Source of the DNA: Salinicola corii | GTDB lineage: Bacteria > Pseudomonadota > Gammaproteobacteria > Pseudomonadales > Halomonadaceae | Length of the DNA: 64,000 nt | Assembly (NCBI RefSeq): GCF_008298015.1 | Contig: NZ_VTPX01000005.1 | Location: 186,001 to 250,000, forward strand | Direction of reading: 5' to 3' | Shown: positions 27,853 to 36,235 of the stretch, piece after piece | Layout: each line of letters begins with the position of its first letter | Position numbering within the stretch: position 1 is the stretch's first letter | Program-made: the position numbers and the translations under genes | Notes under the pieces: model-generated | Told to the model about the DNA's origin: nothing | The model's database searches: none | The model's input: the letters and a program-made list of their open reading frames with translations, nothing else

Positions 27853-29132
27853 TCTATATCCTGTTCGGCGTCTTTCTACTGCTGATTCTGCTGCGAGTGC
27901 CGATCTCGATCGCCATCGGCGGTGCAGTGACGCTCGCTTTCCTGACCTCGGACTTCTCGACCGCGCTACAGATCATTCCGCAGCAAATGCTGGAAGGGGT
28001 CAACAAGGCGTCGCTGACTGCCGTGCCCTTCTTCATCATGGCTGGCAACCTGATGAACGTGACCGGCGTCACCGATCGCATCTTCGCCTTCGCCAATGCG
28101 CTGGTAGGCCACTTTCGCGCTGGGCTGGCTCAGGTCAATGTGCTCTCCTCGATGATCTTCGCCGGCATTTCCGGTGCCGCGGTGGCGGACTGCGCCGGTC
28201 TAGGAGCGATCGAGATCAAGGCGATGCGGGAGCGTGGCTATCGCGGAGACTTCTCCGCCGCCATCACGGTTGCGTCTTCAGTGATCGGGCCGCTGATACC
28301 GCCCTCCATCGGCCTGGTGATTTATGCCTTTCTGGCCCAAGTATCGATCGAACGCATGTTTCTGGCGGGGCTAATTCCCGGACTGCTGGTCGGCCTGTCG
28401 CTAATGCTCTATCTGCGCCTGCGCGCCACTCGCGAGAACTTCCCGACACAACCACGTGCCTCGCGAGGGGAAATCGCGACGACCGGTAAGCATGGCTTTC
28501 TGGCCCTGCTCGCACCGGCGATCATTCTCGGCTCGATCATGACCGGGTTCGTCACGGCGACCGAAGCAGGCGTACTGGCTTGTCTCTACTGTATAGGCTT
28601 GGGCCTGTGGTACCGCGAGCTGACATGGCGCAAGTTCCGTGACGCGCTTACCGACACCACCTCGATGACAGCAGTGATCATGATCATCATCGCCTTCTCC
28701 ATCGCCATGGGCTGGGTGCTGGCGATCGAGCAGGCGCCGCAGCACATCGCCGACCAGATGTTTGCACTGACCGAAAATCGCCATGTCTTCCTGCTGCTGT
28801 TGCTGGTGTTCATCATCATCGTCGGCTGCGTGGTCGAAGGCGTGCCGGCCAAGCTGATCCTGGTACCGACGCTACTCCCGGTGATCGACGCCTACGGGAT
28901 CGATCGCGTCCACTTCGGCATCATCATCCAACTCGGCCTGCTGCTCGGTATCGCGACGCCACCGATGGGAATCGGGCTCTACATCGTGTCGAAGGTCGGT
29001 CGTGTGCGCTTCGAGGATGTCACGCTGGCGGTCCTTCCCATGCTGGTTCCGCTGATTCTGGTACTGCTGCTGATCACCTTCGTACCCGGCGTGGTGACCT
29101 TTCTCCCCGATCTGATTCTGGGGCCTCCGTGA
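27849..29132 (+). CDS. dctM: TRAP transporter large permease DctM
   Basis: A 427-residue membrane protein with about 12 helices and DctM signatures (LRVPISIAIGGAV; VPFFIMAGNLMNVTGVTDRI; SGAAVADCAGLGAIEIKAM; PPSIGLVIY; TPPMGIGLYIVSKV). It forms the Na+-coupled elevator with DctQ. ATG 27849 overlaps the dctQ stop. The stop is followed directly by the leader of the RraA-like gene. Confidence 0.96.
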   Translation: MIYILFGVFLLLILLRVPISIAIGGAVTLAFLTSDFSTALQIIPQQMLEGVNKASLTAVPFFIMAGNLMNVTGVTDRIFAFANALVGHFRAGLAQVNVLSSMIFAGISGAAVADCAGLGAIEIKAMRERGYRGDFSAAITVASSVIGPLIPPSIGLVIYAFLAQVSIERMFLAGLIPGLLVGLSLMLYLRLRATRENFPTQPRASRGEIATTGKHGFLALLAPAIILGSIMTGFVTATEAGVLACLYCIGLGLWYRELTWRKFRDALTDTTSMTAVIMIIIAFSIAMGWVLAIEQAPQHIADQMFALTENRHVFLLLLLVFIIIVGCVVEGVPAKLILVPTLLPVIDAYGIDRVHFGIIIQLGLLLGIATPPMGIGLYIVSKVGRVRFEDVTLAVLPMLVPLILVLLLITFVPGVVTFLPDLILGPP

Positions 29133-29221
29133 ACCGACCCGACACCCCGCCCACAGATATTGCCGGGTGCCCACAACAACCGCCCGTACCCAAGCGACCA
29201 CCCATGAACCAGAGAGCCGTG

Positions 29222-29899
29222 ATGACGCAATTGACCTACAAGATCAACCCGATGCCGGAACCGATCGCCGCCGACAAGCTTGAGCGTCTCGCCAAGCTCG
29301 AGACCGCAACGCTCGGCCACTTCTATCATTTCGGCTTCGTCAGCCCGGCCATCTCGCCGGTGCTACCAAGCAAGACAGTAGTCGGAACCGTTTGCACGCT
29401 GGCAATCCCCGGTCTCGACAGCACCCTGCTGCATCACTGCCTGGCACAGATGGGGCCGGGCTATTTTCTTGCCGTGGACCGCCTCGGCGACCGCAAGTAC
29501 GCTTGCTGGGGCGGCGGCGTCACGCGCATGGCAGCCTCAATGAAGATTGCTGGCGGCTGCGTCGATGGACCGCATACCGATACCGCGGAAATTCGCGAGC
29601 AGGATTTTCCGATGTGGTCTCGCGGCGCTTCACCAGTCACCACGCGTCTTTACAACACGGGGGGCGGCTTCAATATTCCGGTATCGGTCGGCGGTGCCGC
29701 CGTGCTGCCAGGATACGCGGTACTCGCTGATGAATGTGGGGTGCTGTTCATTGCGCCGGAGGATCTGGATACCGTGCTCGAGGCAGGCGAGACCAAGACA
29801 GCCAGCGGCTTGAAGAACGAAGCTCGTGTCAGTGCGGGAGAACGCCTGGGCGATCTTTCCGGCGCAACCCGTATGATCGAAGACACACTGGCAACCTGA
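29222..29899 (+). CDS. RraA-like / HMG-aldolase family protein, altered active site
   Basis: A 225-residue member of the RraA/demethylmenaquinone-methyltransferase-like family (PF03737), which includes 4-hydroxy-4-methyl-2-oxoglutarate aldolases. The usual G-x-V-x-DGxxRD motif appears as GGCVDGPHTDTAEI: both Asp are kept but the substrate-binding Arg is Thr. The Gly-rich WGGGVTRMAASM loop is present. ATG 29222 is chosen for the AGAGAG site upstream; the frame is open to 29129. It lies between the TRAP transporter and a GGT-family gene and probably acts on the imported acid; the reaction is unknown. Confidence 0.82.
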   Translation: MTQLTYKINPMPEPIAADKLERLAKLETATLGHFYHFGFVSPAISPVLPSKTVVGTVCTLAIPGLDSTLLHHCLAQMGPGYFLAVDRLGDRKYACWGGGVTRMAASMKIAGGCVDGPHTDTAEIREQDFPMWSRGASPVTTRLYNTGGGFNIPVSVGGAAVLPGYAVLADECGVLFIAPEDLDTVLEAGETKTASGLKNEARVSAGERLGDLSGATRMIEDTLAT

Positions 29900-29906
29900 G
29901 GCGGTC

Positions 29907-31544
29907 ATGGCCACGAACAATATTCTCGCGAACGGCGACAACTGGATCCTGACAACCCCCACTGCCCGATCGACACACGGTGCGGTGGCGTCCCAGCACC
30001 GCATGGCGGCGCAAGCGGGTGCGGCCCAGCTCGATGCCGGCGGCAACGCGATCGATGCCATCGTCGCCACCGCCTACGCGCTCAATGCCGTCGAGCCGTG
30101 GATGTGCGGCCTCGGTGGTGCCGGTTTCATGGTGATCTGGCTGGCGAAGGAGCAGCGCGCGGTGGCGCTCGATTTCCAGGGTGTGCTGGCCGGCGATACA
30201 CGCCTCGAAGACTATCCCGTCGACCCGAACCTGCCGGCGACGCCGATGGGCTTTCCCGGAGTAGTCGACAACGCCAATATCGAAGGCTATCGCTCGATCA
30301 CCGTCCCCGGCGCCGTGGCCGGGCTCGATCACGCACTCGCTCGTTTCGGCACCCGGCCGCGTAGCGCAGTCATGGCACCCGCGATCGCCTTGGCCGAACG
30401 AGGCTTGCACGTCGACTGGTTCACCAGCCTGCAGATCGGCGTCTGCGCCAGAACGCTGGCCCGCGACCCGGTCTCGAATTCGATCTATCTACCCGGCGGT
30501 CATCCAGCGACGCCGGAGAGCCGGCTGCGAATCCCGAACCTGGCCGATACCCTGCGCGAAATTGCCGAGGACGGCGCTGCCACCTTCTACCGCGGCGCCC
30601 TGGCCGAGAAGATCGTTGGCGATCTGCAAGCGGGCGGCTCGCGCATCTCGCGGGAGGATCTCGCTCGCTACGAGGTGCTCGAATATGAGCCAATGGTCGC
30701 CGAGCATCGCGGCTACACGCTCTATACGCCGGGCGAGGTTTCCGGTGGCCTGCGCCAGCGCGAGATGCTGGCGCACGCGCTGGAGGCGATGCCGATCCCG
30801 CTGGAAAAGCCGACACCGGAGACCTGGCTCGCCTACGCCGAAGCGCTGGAGCACTGCTGGCGACGTCACAAGATTCGCAACGGCGTGCTGTCGCCCACGG
30901 ATAGCGGTGTCGATGGCGAACAGGGTGCCTGTACCTCGTCGATGTCGTCGGTGGACGCCGAGGGCAACATGGTGGCGCTTACCTACACTCTGCTCAACCG
31001 CTTCGGCTCCGGCGTCACGCTGCCCTCCACCGGCATGCTGATGAACGACAGCGTCAGCTACTTCGATCCGCGCCCGGGCTACCCCACCACCATGGTCGGC
31101 GGCAAGCGCATCAACTCCTCGAACATGTGTCCGACGGTGGTGGTGAAGGAGGGCGAAGCACGCTTCTCGGTGGGGGCCTCCGGCGGCAACCTGATCATGC
31201 CGGCAGTGACCCAGGTCGCGGCGCTGATGATGGACTTCGGCATGAGCGTAGAAGAGGCCGTGCATCATCCGCGCCTGGATGCCAGCTATCGCGGCTCGGT
31301 CCGTGTCGATCCGCGCTTCGATGCCGAGACGCTGACCAGATTGGGGAAATGCTTCGAGCTGGAGATGGCCCAGCAGCTGGTATTTCCCAAGCTTTACGCC
31401 TGTGTCACGGCGGTCTCGCGAGACCCTGAAACCGGCGAATGCACCGGTATCAACGACCCGACGCAACCGATCGGTGGTGGCGCCATACCGGCAGCATTCA
31501 CGCTCGAATCACTGGATGGCAATGGCCCCAAGGTGCGCCCGTGA
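29907..31544 (+). CDS. Gamma-glutamyltransferase-family N-terminal nucleophile hydrolase
   Basis: A 545-residue protein of the GGT family. The N-terminal AAQAGAAQLDAGGNAIDAIV and GLGGAGFMVIW motifs are typical. Autoprocessing should occur before Thr 343 in GACTSSMSSVDAEGN, aligned with Thr391 of E. coli GGT (TTHYSVVD). No signal peptide is visible, so it is probably cytoplasmic, unlike classic Ggt. Members cleave gamma-glutamyl amides or acylases' substrates. With the TRAP importer and RraA-like gene it suggests uptake and breakdown of a glutamylated or similar amide acid. It ends abutting the convergent LysR stop (TGATCA). Confidence 0.9.
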   Translation: MATNNILANGDNWILTTPTARSTHGAVASQHRMAAQAGAAQLDAGGNAIDAIVATAYALNAVEPWMCGLGGAGFMVIWLAKEQRAVALDFQGVLAGDTRLEDYPVDPNLPATPMGFPGVVDNANIEGYRSITVPGAVAGLDHALARFGTRPRSAVMAPAIALAERGLHVDWFTSLQIGVCARTLARDPVSNSIYLPGGHPATPESRLRIPNLADTLREIAEDGAATFYRGALAEKIVGDLQAGGSRISREDLARYEVLEYEPMVAEHRGYTLYTPGEVSGGLRQREMLAHALEAMPIPLEKPTPETWLAYAEALEHCWRRHKIRNGVLSPTDSGVDGEQGACTSSMSSVDAEGNMVALTYTLLNRFGSGVTLPSTGMLMNDSVSYFDPRPGYPTTMVGGKRINSSNMCPTVVVKEGEARFSVGASGGNLIMPAVTQVAALMMDFGMSVEEAVHHPRLDASYRGSVRVDPRFDAETLTRLGKCFELEMAQQLVFPKLYACVTAVSRDPETGECTGINDPTQPIGGGAIPAAFTLESLDGNGPKVRP

Positions 31545-32465
31545 TCAGCTCGTCTCGATATAGTGCGCATAGTCCCCGTGATCGTGGCACCAGGTCCTCG
31601 CGGCATGTCGCGCCAAGGCGAAGACATCGTCGATTAAGGGCCGGCGAGATTCATTGAGATGCACGCAGCGAATCTCCAGTGGAGCCAGCGCCGTCGTCGT
31701 CGGAATCTCGACCAGCAGACCGCTGGCGATGTCGCGTTCGACCACCGCCAGTGGAATCGCCGAAGGGCCGAAACCCTGGCGTAGCATCTCGACGATCATC
31801 GGCAACGAATTGGCGTAATGACGAGGCCCACGACTGAGCTGGTCTTCATGCACATAGTCGGCAATCGGCGAAAACAGTGGCGACGAACGCGGATAGAGAA
31901 TCAGCGGCATCTGACGAAGCTCATCGGGTGTTCTGGGCATGGCGATATCGGCCATGGCGTCGGCTCGAGCGACCCAGCCGACACGATACTGCACGGCAAA
32001 ACTGCCATCGACCGGAGAAAGTCCGGCGTCATTGGAGAGAAAGGCGATATCGATACCACCCGAGGCTATCATCGGCCGCAACTGGTAATTCGCCGAGGCA
32101 TGGAAGTCGACGACGAGATCTTCCGCGTAGCGGGCAATATCGTCTCTCAATCCCGCCCCCCAGGTCAGTGCTGCCGGGCCCGTCATGGCGATCGAGAGTC
32201 GTTGATGCCGGCGCTGATCGAGACGGGCATTCATCGCTTCGCGCAGGTTGAGGAACTGCTCGGCGTAGCCGGCCACCGCATGCCCCGACTCGGTCAGCGC
32301 GAAATCGTGACCGCGCCGCTCGACCAGCCGTGTGCCGAGCATCTCCTCGAGGCCGCTGATGCGCGCCGACACCGCGGGCTGCGTGAGACTGAGACGCTCG
32401 GCGACACGCTGATAATTACCCAGTTGGGCTAGCCAGTAGAAGGCCTCCAACTGCTTGAAATTCAT
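31545..32465 (-). CDS. LysR-family transcriptional regulator
   Basis: A 306-residue LysR regulator; helix-turn-helix at residues about 1-60 (MNFKQLEAFYWLAQLGNYQR; LTQPAVSARISGLEEMLG). It is divergent from the GhrA-type reductase (43-base gap) and convergent with the TRAP/GGT operon, so it may control one or both. ATG 32465 starts exactly at the conserved N-terminus; the frame is open to 32570. The gap contains TTCCGAACATTATTCTCATC, which may include its binding site. Confidence 0.93.
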   Translation of the reverse strand: MNFKQLEAFYWLAQLGNYQRVAERLSLTQPAVSARISGLEEMLGTRLVERRGHDFALTESGHAVAGYAEQFLNLREAMNARLDQRRHQRLSIAMTGPAALTWGAGLRDDIARYAEDLVVDFHASANYQLRPMIASGGIDIAFLSNDAGLSPVDGSFAVQYRVGWVARADAMADIAMPRTPDELRQMPLILYPRSSPLFSPIADYVHEDQLSRGPRHYANSLPMIVEMLRQGFGPSAIPLAVVERDIASGLLVEIPTTTALAPLEIRCVHLNESRRPLIDDVFALARHAARTWCHDHGDYAHYIETS

Positions 32466-32507
32466 CCTTGGGTTATTCCGAACATTATTCTCATCAGGTA
32501 GATCATC

Positions 32508-33440
32508 ATGGCCATTATTGTTTCTCATCCTTCGCCCGAAAAGATCGATTGGTGGATCGGACAATTGCAACCGCTGCTACCCGGCTGGACGATTCGTTCG
32601 ATTCATGACCCAGGCGCTGCCGAAGCGGTCACCTATGCGGTGGTGTGGAAGCCGGCAAGCGGCGCTTTCCTGCCCTTTCCCAACCTCAAGGCGATCGTCT
32701 CGCTGGGCGCGGGCATCGATCACGTACTGGCCGATACGAAGCTGCCACGCCAGGTTCCCATCATTCGCACCGTGGGTACGGATCTGACTCAGCGCATGCG
32801 CGAATACGTGGCGCTGCACGTGCTGCGCCACCATCGCGATATGCCGGCCATTGCCGCCAACCAACGAGAGAAGCGCTGGACACAGCTGGTCGTGCCGCCG
32901 GCGACGCAGCGCAGCGTGGGCGTGATGGGACTGGGCAATCTTGGTGGCACCGCGGCGCGAACGCTTGCCTCGCTCGGCTTCGAGACGCGGGGCTGGTCGC
33001 GTACCCGGCGCGAGATCGAAGGCGTCACGAGCTACGCTGGCGCTGCCGAGTTCGACGACTTCCTCGCGGGCTGCGAGATCCTGATCAGTCTGTTGCCATT
33101 GACCGAAGCGACGACAGGCATTCTCGGCACCAGTCTCTTCACCAAACTGCCGCCAGGTGCCAGTGTGATCAATGCCGGTCGCGGTCCTCATCTGATCGAC
33201 GGCGATCTGCTTGCCGCGCTGGACAGTGGCCAGTTGAGTCACGCCACGCTGGACGTCTTCCATATCGAGCCGTTACCGAGTGAGCATCCGTTCTGGACAC
33301 ATCCCAAGGTTACGCTGACGCCGCATATCGCTTCTCTGATCGACCCCCCCACGGGCAGTCGCATCGTCAGCGCCAATATCGAACGTTTCGAAGCGACTGG
33401 GCATGTCGAAGACCTGGCCGACGCCGAGCGCGGATACTAG
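32508..33440 (+). CDS. ghrA: D-2-hydroxyacid dehydrogenase (glyoxylate/hydroxypyruvate reductase A type)
   Basis: A 310-residue NAD(P)H-dependent reductase. The Rossmann motif is GLGNLGGTAARTLASLG with WSRTRR after it (NADPH preference). Catalytic Arg (NAGRG), Glu (HIEPLP) and His (TPHIAS) are visible. GhrA reduces glyoxylate and hydroxypyruvate. It is divergent from a LysR regulator. The last 39 residues reappear, diverged, as a remnant at 38757-38874, so a second copy once existed nearby. Confidence 0.9.
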   Translation: MAIIVSHPSPEKIDWWIGQLQPLLPGWTIRSIHDPGAAEAVTYAVVWKPASGAFLPFPNLKAIVSLGAGIDHVLADTKLPRQVPIIRTVGTDLTQRMREYVALHVLRHHRDMPAIAANQREKRWTQLVVPPATQRSVGVMGLGNLGGTAARTLASLGFETRGWSRTRREIEGVTSYAGAAEFDDFLAGCEILISLLPLTEATTGILGTSLFTKLPPGASVINAGRGPHLIDGDLLAALDSGQLSHATLDVFHIEPLPSEHPFWTHPKVTLTPHIASLIDPPTGSRIVSANIERFEATGHVEDLADAERGY

Positions 33441-33506
33441 CCTGTTGCCCGCTGTGATGACGCCTCCAATCACCCCATGGCACTATGCCGACCATGATCC
33501 AAGCCA

Positions 33507-34298
33507 ATGACCAGCGACTCACGATACCTCATGTATGACAACAAGCTCGCCACGATATCAGAAGTCTCGAAAATACTTGGCTTGTCACCCAGCACGCTGC
33601 GTCGCATGGAAGTGGAAGGAGAGCTCTCCCGCTACGGCCTGACGGTCATCTACACACCCGGGGGGCAGCGTCGATATCTGTTCAATCCCACACGGCACCT
33701 CTATTCCCAGCAGGGCTTCTCAGCCCCCCTCGCTTTCGGTCGGCGGCCAGCGCTGCTGATCCGCGACTTGACCATAGGTTTCTGCACCGCCGAAAGTCAG
33801 TTATGCGTTCAACTCGACGATCAACTCAACGCAGCACGCACTTTGATCGAAACCTTCGCCGCCCAAGGCCATCCAGTGATATTTAGCCGCACGGTCTACG
33901 ACCCCGCTCACGCCTTTTCAGCGCTCTGGGGCGAGAAATTCCCGGCCATGCGCATCCTCGAGGCGGAGTCGCACTGGATCCGGAAGCATGAGGCACTTGC
34001 GAACTACGTCTACGACCTGGAACTCAGTACCCACTATGTCTCGGATCTGAAGGCATCCAAGCTGGAAGCATTTCTGGATCGAAACCGGATCGATACCGTG
34101 GTCTTGGCGGGGGTTACCACCAGCGGCAGCATACGCACCAATGCCATCGACCTGTTCCAGAGCGGCCGCCGGACAGTGATTCCCAGCGAGGCTGTCGCCG
34201 ACCGCACACGGCCGCTACAGGACTTCACCTTGCTTGACCTCAACTCCCGCTATGCCGAAGTCACCACGCTCTCCCGCACGCTGGCCGAATTGGCGTAA
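33507..34298 (+). CDS. MerR-type DNA-binding domain fused to an isochorismatase-like pseudoenzyme
   Basis: A 263-residue two-domain protein. Residues about 9-62 form a MerR-like winged helix (LATISEVSKILGLSPSTLRR; TPGGQRRYLF). Residues about 75-255 match the cysteine-hydrolase/isochorismatase fold (RPALLIRDLTIGF; VVLAGVTTSGSIRTNAIDL; PSEAVADRTRPL). In this fold the catalytic triad is Asp-Lys-Cys: here Asp87 is kept, but Lys is Thr175 (ELSTHYVS aligned to VVxKHYPS) and Cys is Ser208 (TTSGS for TTSGC). The domain is therefore probably a ligand sensor, not an enzyme. A promoter with a spacer dyad follows the stop, ahead of an ABC importer and amidase. Start may be 33531 instead. Confidence 0.85.
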   Translation: MTSDSRYLMYDNKLATISEVSKILGLSPSTLRRMEVEGELSRYGLTVIYTPGGQRRYLFNPTRHLYSQQGFSAPLAFGRRPALLIRDLTIGFCTAESQLCVQLDDQLNAARTLIETFAAQGHPVIFSRTVYDPAHAFSALWGEKFPAMRILEAESHWIRKHEALANYVYDLELSTHYVSDLKASKLEAFLDRNRIDTVVLAGVTTSGSIRTNAIDLFQSGRRTVIPSEAVADRTRPLQDFTLLDLNSRYAEVTTLSRTLAELA

Positions 34299-34303
34299 AG
34301 CGG

Positions 34304-34333
34304 TTGACAGCCGCCTGACGAAAGGCGTAATGA
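34304..34333 (+). promoter_or_regulatory. MerR-type promoter with spacer dyad before the ABC operon
   Basis: TTGACA (34304-34309) and TAATGA (34328-34333) are 18 bases apart. The spacer contains CGCCT-N6-AGGCG (34312-34327), an inverted repeat filling the space between the two elements as in promoters activated by MerR-family regulators. Further CGCCT half-sites occur at 34340 and 34373. It starts 5 bases after the regulator's stop. Confidence 0.6.
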
Positions 34334-34496
34334 TAATAGCGCCTGGTAAGTTTGGTAGGTTTTAGCCAGACGCGCCTTGAATCGCGACAATCTGACGATC
34401 GCTCCCACAGGACGGTCACATAAGATCGCGGCCATGAGCCTACGCCAGCCAGAACTCCGACAAGACGAACAAACACAAACCGTCAGGAGCCATGGC

Positions 34497-35330
34497 ATGA
34501 CCCTTTCCACTCAACTGCGCGAAATCGCGGCGATACCCAGCGGCGGCGCTAACGTCGCGATCGCCCTGGACCACGTCGAAAAGCACTTCGAGGACCAGCA
34601 GGGCAATCCGATCCCGGTGATCCGTGACATTACCCTGGATATTCGGGAGCACGAGTTCATCAGCATCGTCGGGCCCAGCGGCTGCGGCAAAAGCACGATG
34701 TTCAACATCATCGCCAACCTGCTCGAGCCCAGCGCCGGCAGCATCACCCTGCGCGGCAGCCACCCGATCCGCGGCGCCCACATCGGCTACATGCTGCAGC
34801 GCGATCTGCTGTTCCCCTGGCGAACCATCCTGGAGAACGTCGCTCTCGGACTCGAGGTGGTCGGTGTTCCCCGCACCCGACGTCTGGCGATGTCCCGAGA
34901 GTACCTGGAGCGCTACAACCTGGCGGATTTCGCCGACGCCTACCCACATACGCTGTCCGGTGGCATGCGCCAACGGGTGGCACTGATCCGCACCCTGATC
35001 ACCGATCCCGATGTGATCCTGCTTGACGAACCGTTCTCGGCGCTCGACTACCAGACCCGGCTGGTGCTGGAAGAGGAGATCCTGTCGATCCTCAAGTCGT
35101 TCGACAAGACGGTGGTACTGATCACCCACGACATTGGCGAGGCAATCGCGATGTCGGATCGCGTCGCGGTCATGACCCAGCGTCCGACCTCGGTCAAGCG
35201 GCTCTACGAGGTCGGCCTGTCGCGACGACTGGGCTCTTGTCTCAAGGCCCGCAGCGATCCCCGATACCAGACTCTGTTCGACCAGATCTGGGCCGATCTC
35301 GACATTCAAATGGGAGGACAGGCATCGTGA
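34497..35330 (+). CDS. ABC transporter ATP-binding protein (NitT/TauT/Ssu family)
   Basis: A 277-residue ABC ATPase with Walker A GPSGCGKST, signature LSGGMRQRVAL, Walker B VILLDEPFSALD and switch His in LITHDIGEA. The group imports nitrate, sulfonates, taurine, hydroxymethylpyrimidine and similar small solutes. ATG 34497 has AGGAG 7 bases upstream; the frame is open to 34377. The stop overlaps the GTG start of the permease gene. Confidence 0.93.
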   Translation: MTLSTQLREIAAIPSGGANVAIALDHVEKHFEDQQGNPIPVIRDITLDIREHEFISIVGPSGCGKSTMFNIIANLLEPSAGSITLRGSHPIRGAHIGYMLQRDLLFPWRTILENVALGLEVVGVPRTRRLAMSREYLERYNLADFADAYPHTLSGGMRQRVALIRTLITDPDVILLDEPFSALDYQTRLVLEEEILSILKSFDKTVVLITHDIGEAIAMSDRVAVMTQRPTSVKRLYEVGLSRRLGSCLKARSDPRYQTLFDQIWADLDIQMGGQAS

Positions 35331-36157
35331 GCACGGCATCGCTCTATACCAGGCGTATCGAAGTTTCGGCCGGCGGGACCAAGCCCAGGAAGCACCAGGA
35401 TCATTCTCTATGGAAGGAGAACCTATGGCGGCTGGCCATCGTCGCGGCACTGATCGTCGCCTGGCAGTTCGCGGTCAACTTCGGCTGGGTCAACGCCTTC
35501 CTGATGGGCTCACCCGCTGGCATTGCCATCGAGGCCTGGCGCCAGTTGCAAAGCGGGCAATTACTCAGCGACACCTGGACCACGCTCTACGCCACCATCG
35601 TCGGCTTCCTGCTGGGTAGTATCGGTGGCTCGGCGGCCGGCCTGCTGCTGTGGTATTCGCGCCATGTCGCCCGCATCATCGACCCATTCGTCGTCGCCCT
35701 CAACGGGCTGCCCAAGATCTCGCTGGCGCCGATGATCATTATCTGGTTCGGCTCGGGCATGCTGTCCAAGGTGGCCCTGGCATTCATCGCCACCTTCATC
35801 GTCGCGTTGCTGAGCGCCTACCAGGGGACTCACCAGATCGATGCCAACCTGGTCAACCTGATGCGCTCATTGGGTGCCACCAAGCGTCAGATCTTCCTCA
35901 AGGTAGTTGTTCCCGCGACCCTGCCGTGGATCATCTCCGCCTTCCGCCTCAACATCGGCTTTGCCCTGATCGCCGAGATCGGCGGCGAGTTCATCGCCTC
36001 GGACAAGGGGCTCGGCCGCTCGATATTCGTCGCCGGCAATCTGTTCAACCTGAACGCGGTATGGGTTGGCGTGCTGACCCTGATGCTCGTCGCCATTGCT
36101 CTCTATCTCGTGGTGTCCAGGATCGAAAGATACCTGCTGCCCTGGGAGAGCCGCTGA
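35327..36157 (+). CDS. ABC transporter permease (NitT/TauT/Ssu family)
   Basis: A 276-residue permease with about six hydrophobic helices and the coupling-helix EAA-type loop LVNLMRSLGATKRQIFLKVVVPATLP (about residues 177-202). GTG 35327 is chosen because it overlaps the ATPase stop (GTGA). The N-terminal 30 residues are basic and soluble. It pairs with the ATPase upstream and binding protein downstream. Confidence 0.93.
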   Translation: MSTASLYTRRIEVSAGGTKPRKHQDHSLWKENLWRLAIVAALIVAWQFAVNFGWVNAFLMGSPAGIAIEAWRQLQSGQLLSDTWTTLYATIVGFLLGSIGGSAAGLLLWYSRHVARIIDPFVVALNGLPKISLAPMIIIWFGSGMLSKVALAFIATFIVALLSAYQGTHQIDANLVNLMRSLGATKRQIFLKVVVPATLPWIISAFRLNIGFALIAEIGGEFIASDKGLGRSIFVAGNLFNLNAVWVGVLTLMLVAIALYLVVSRIERYLLPWESR

Positions 36158-36235
36158 TCCGTCATCGACTTCACCATACCAGCGTGCATCCCGTGCCGAA
36201 TAAACCCTCCACAAGTCCAACAAAGGAAGTGAACC

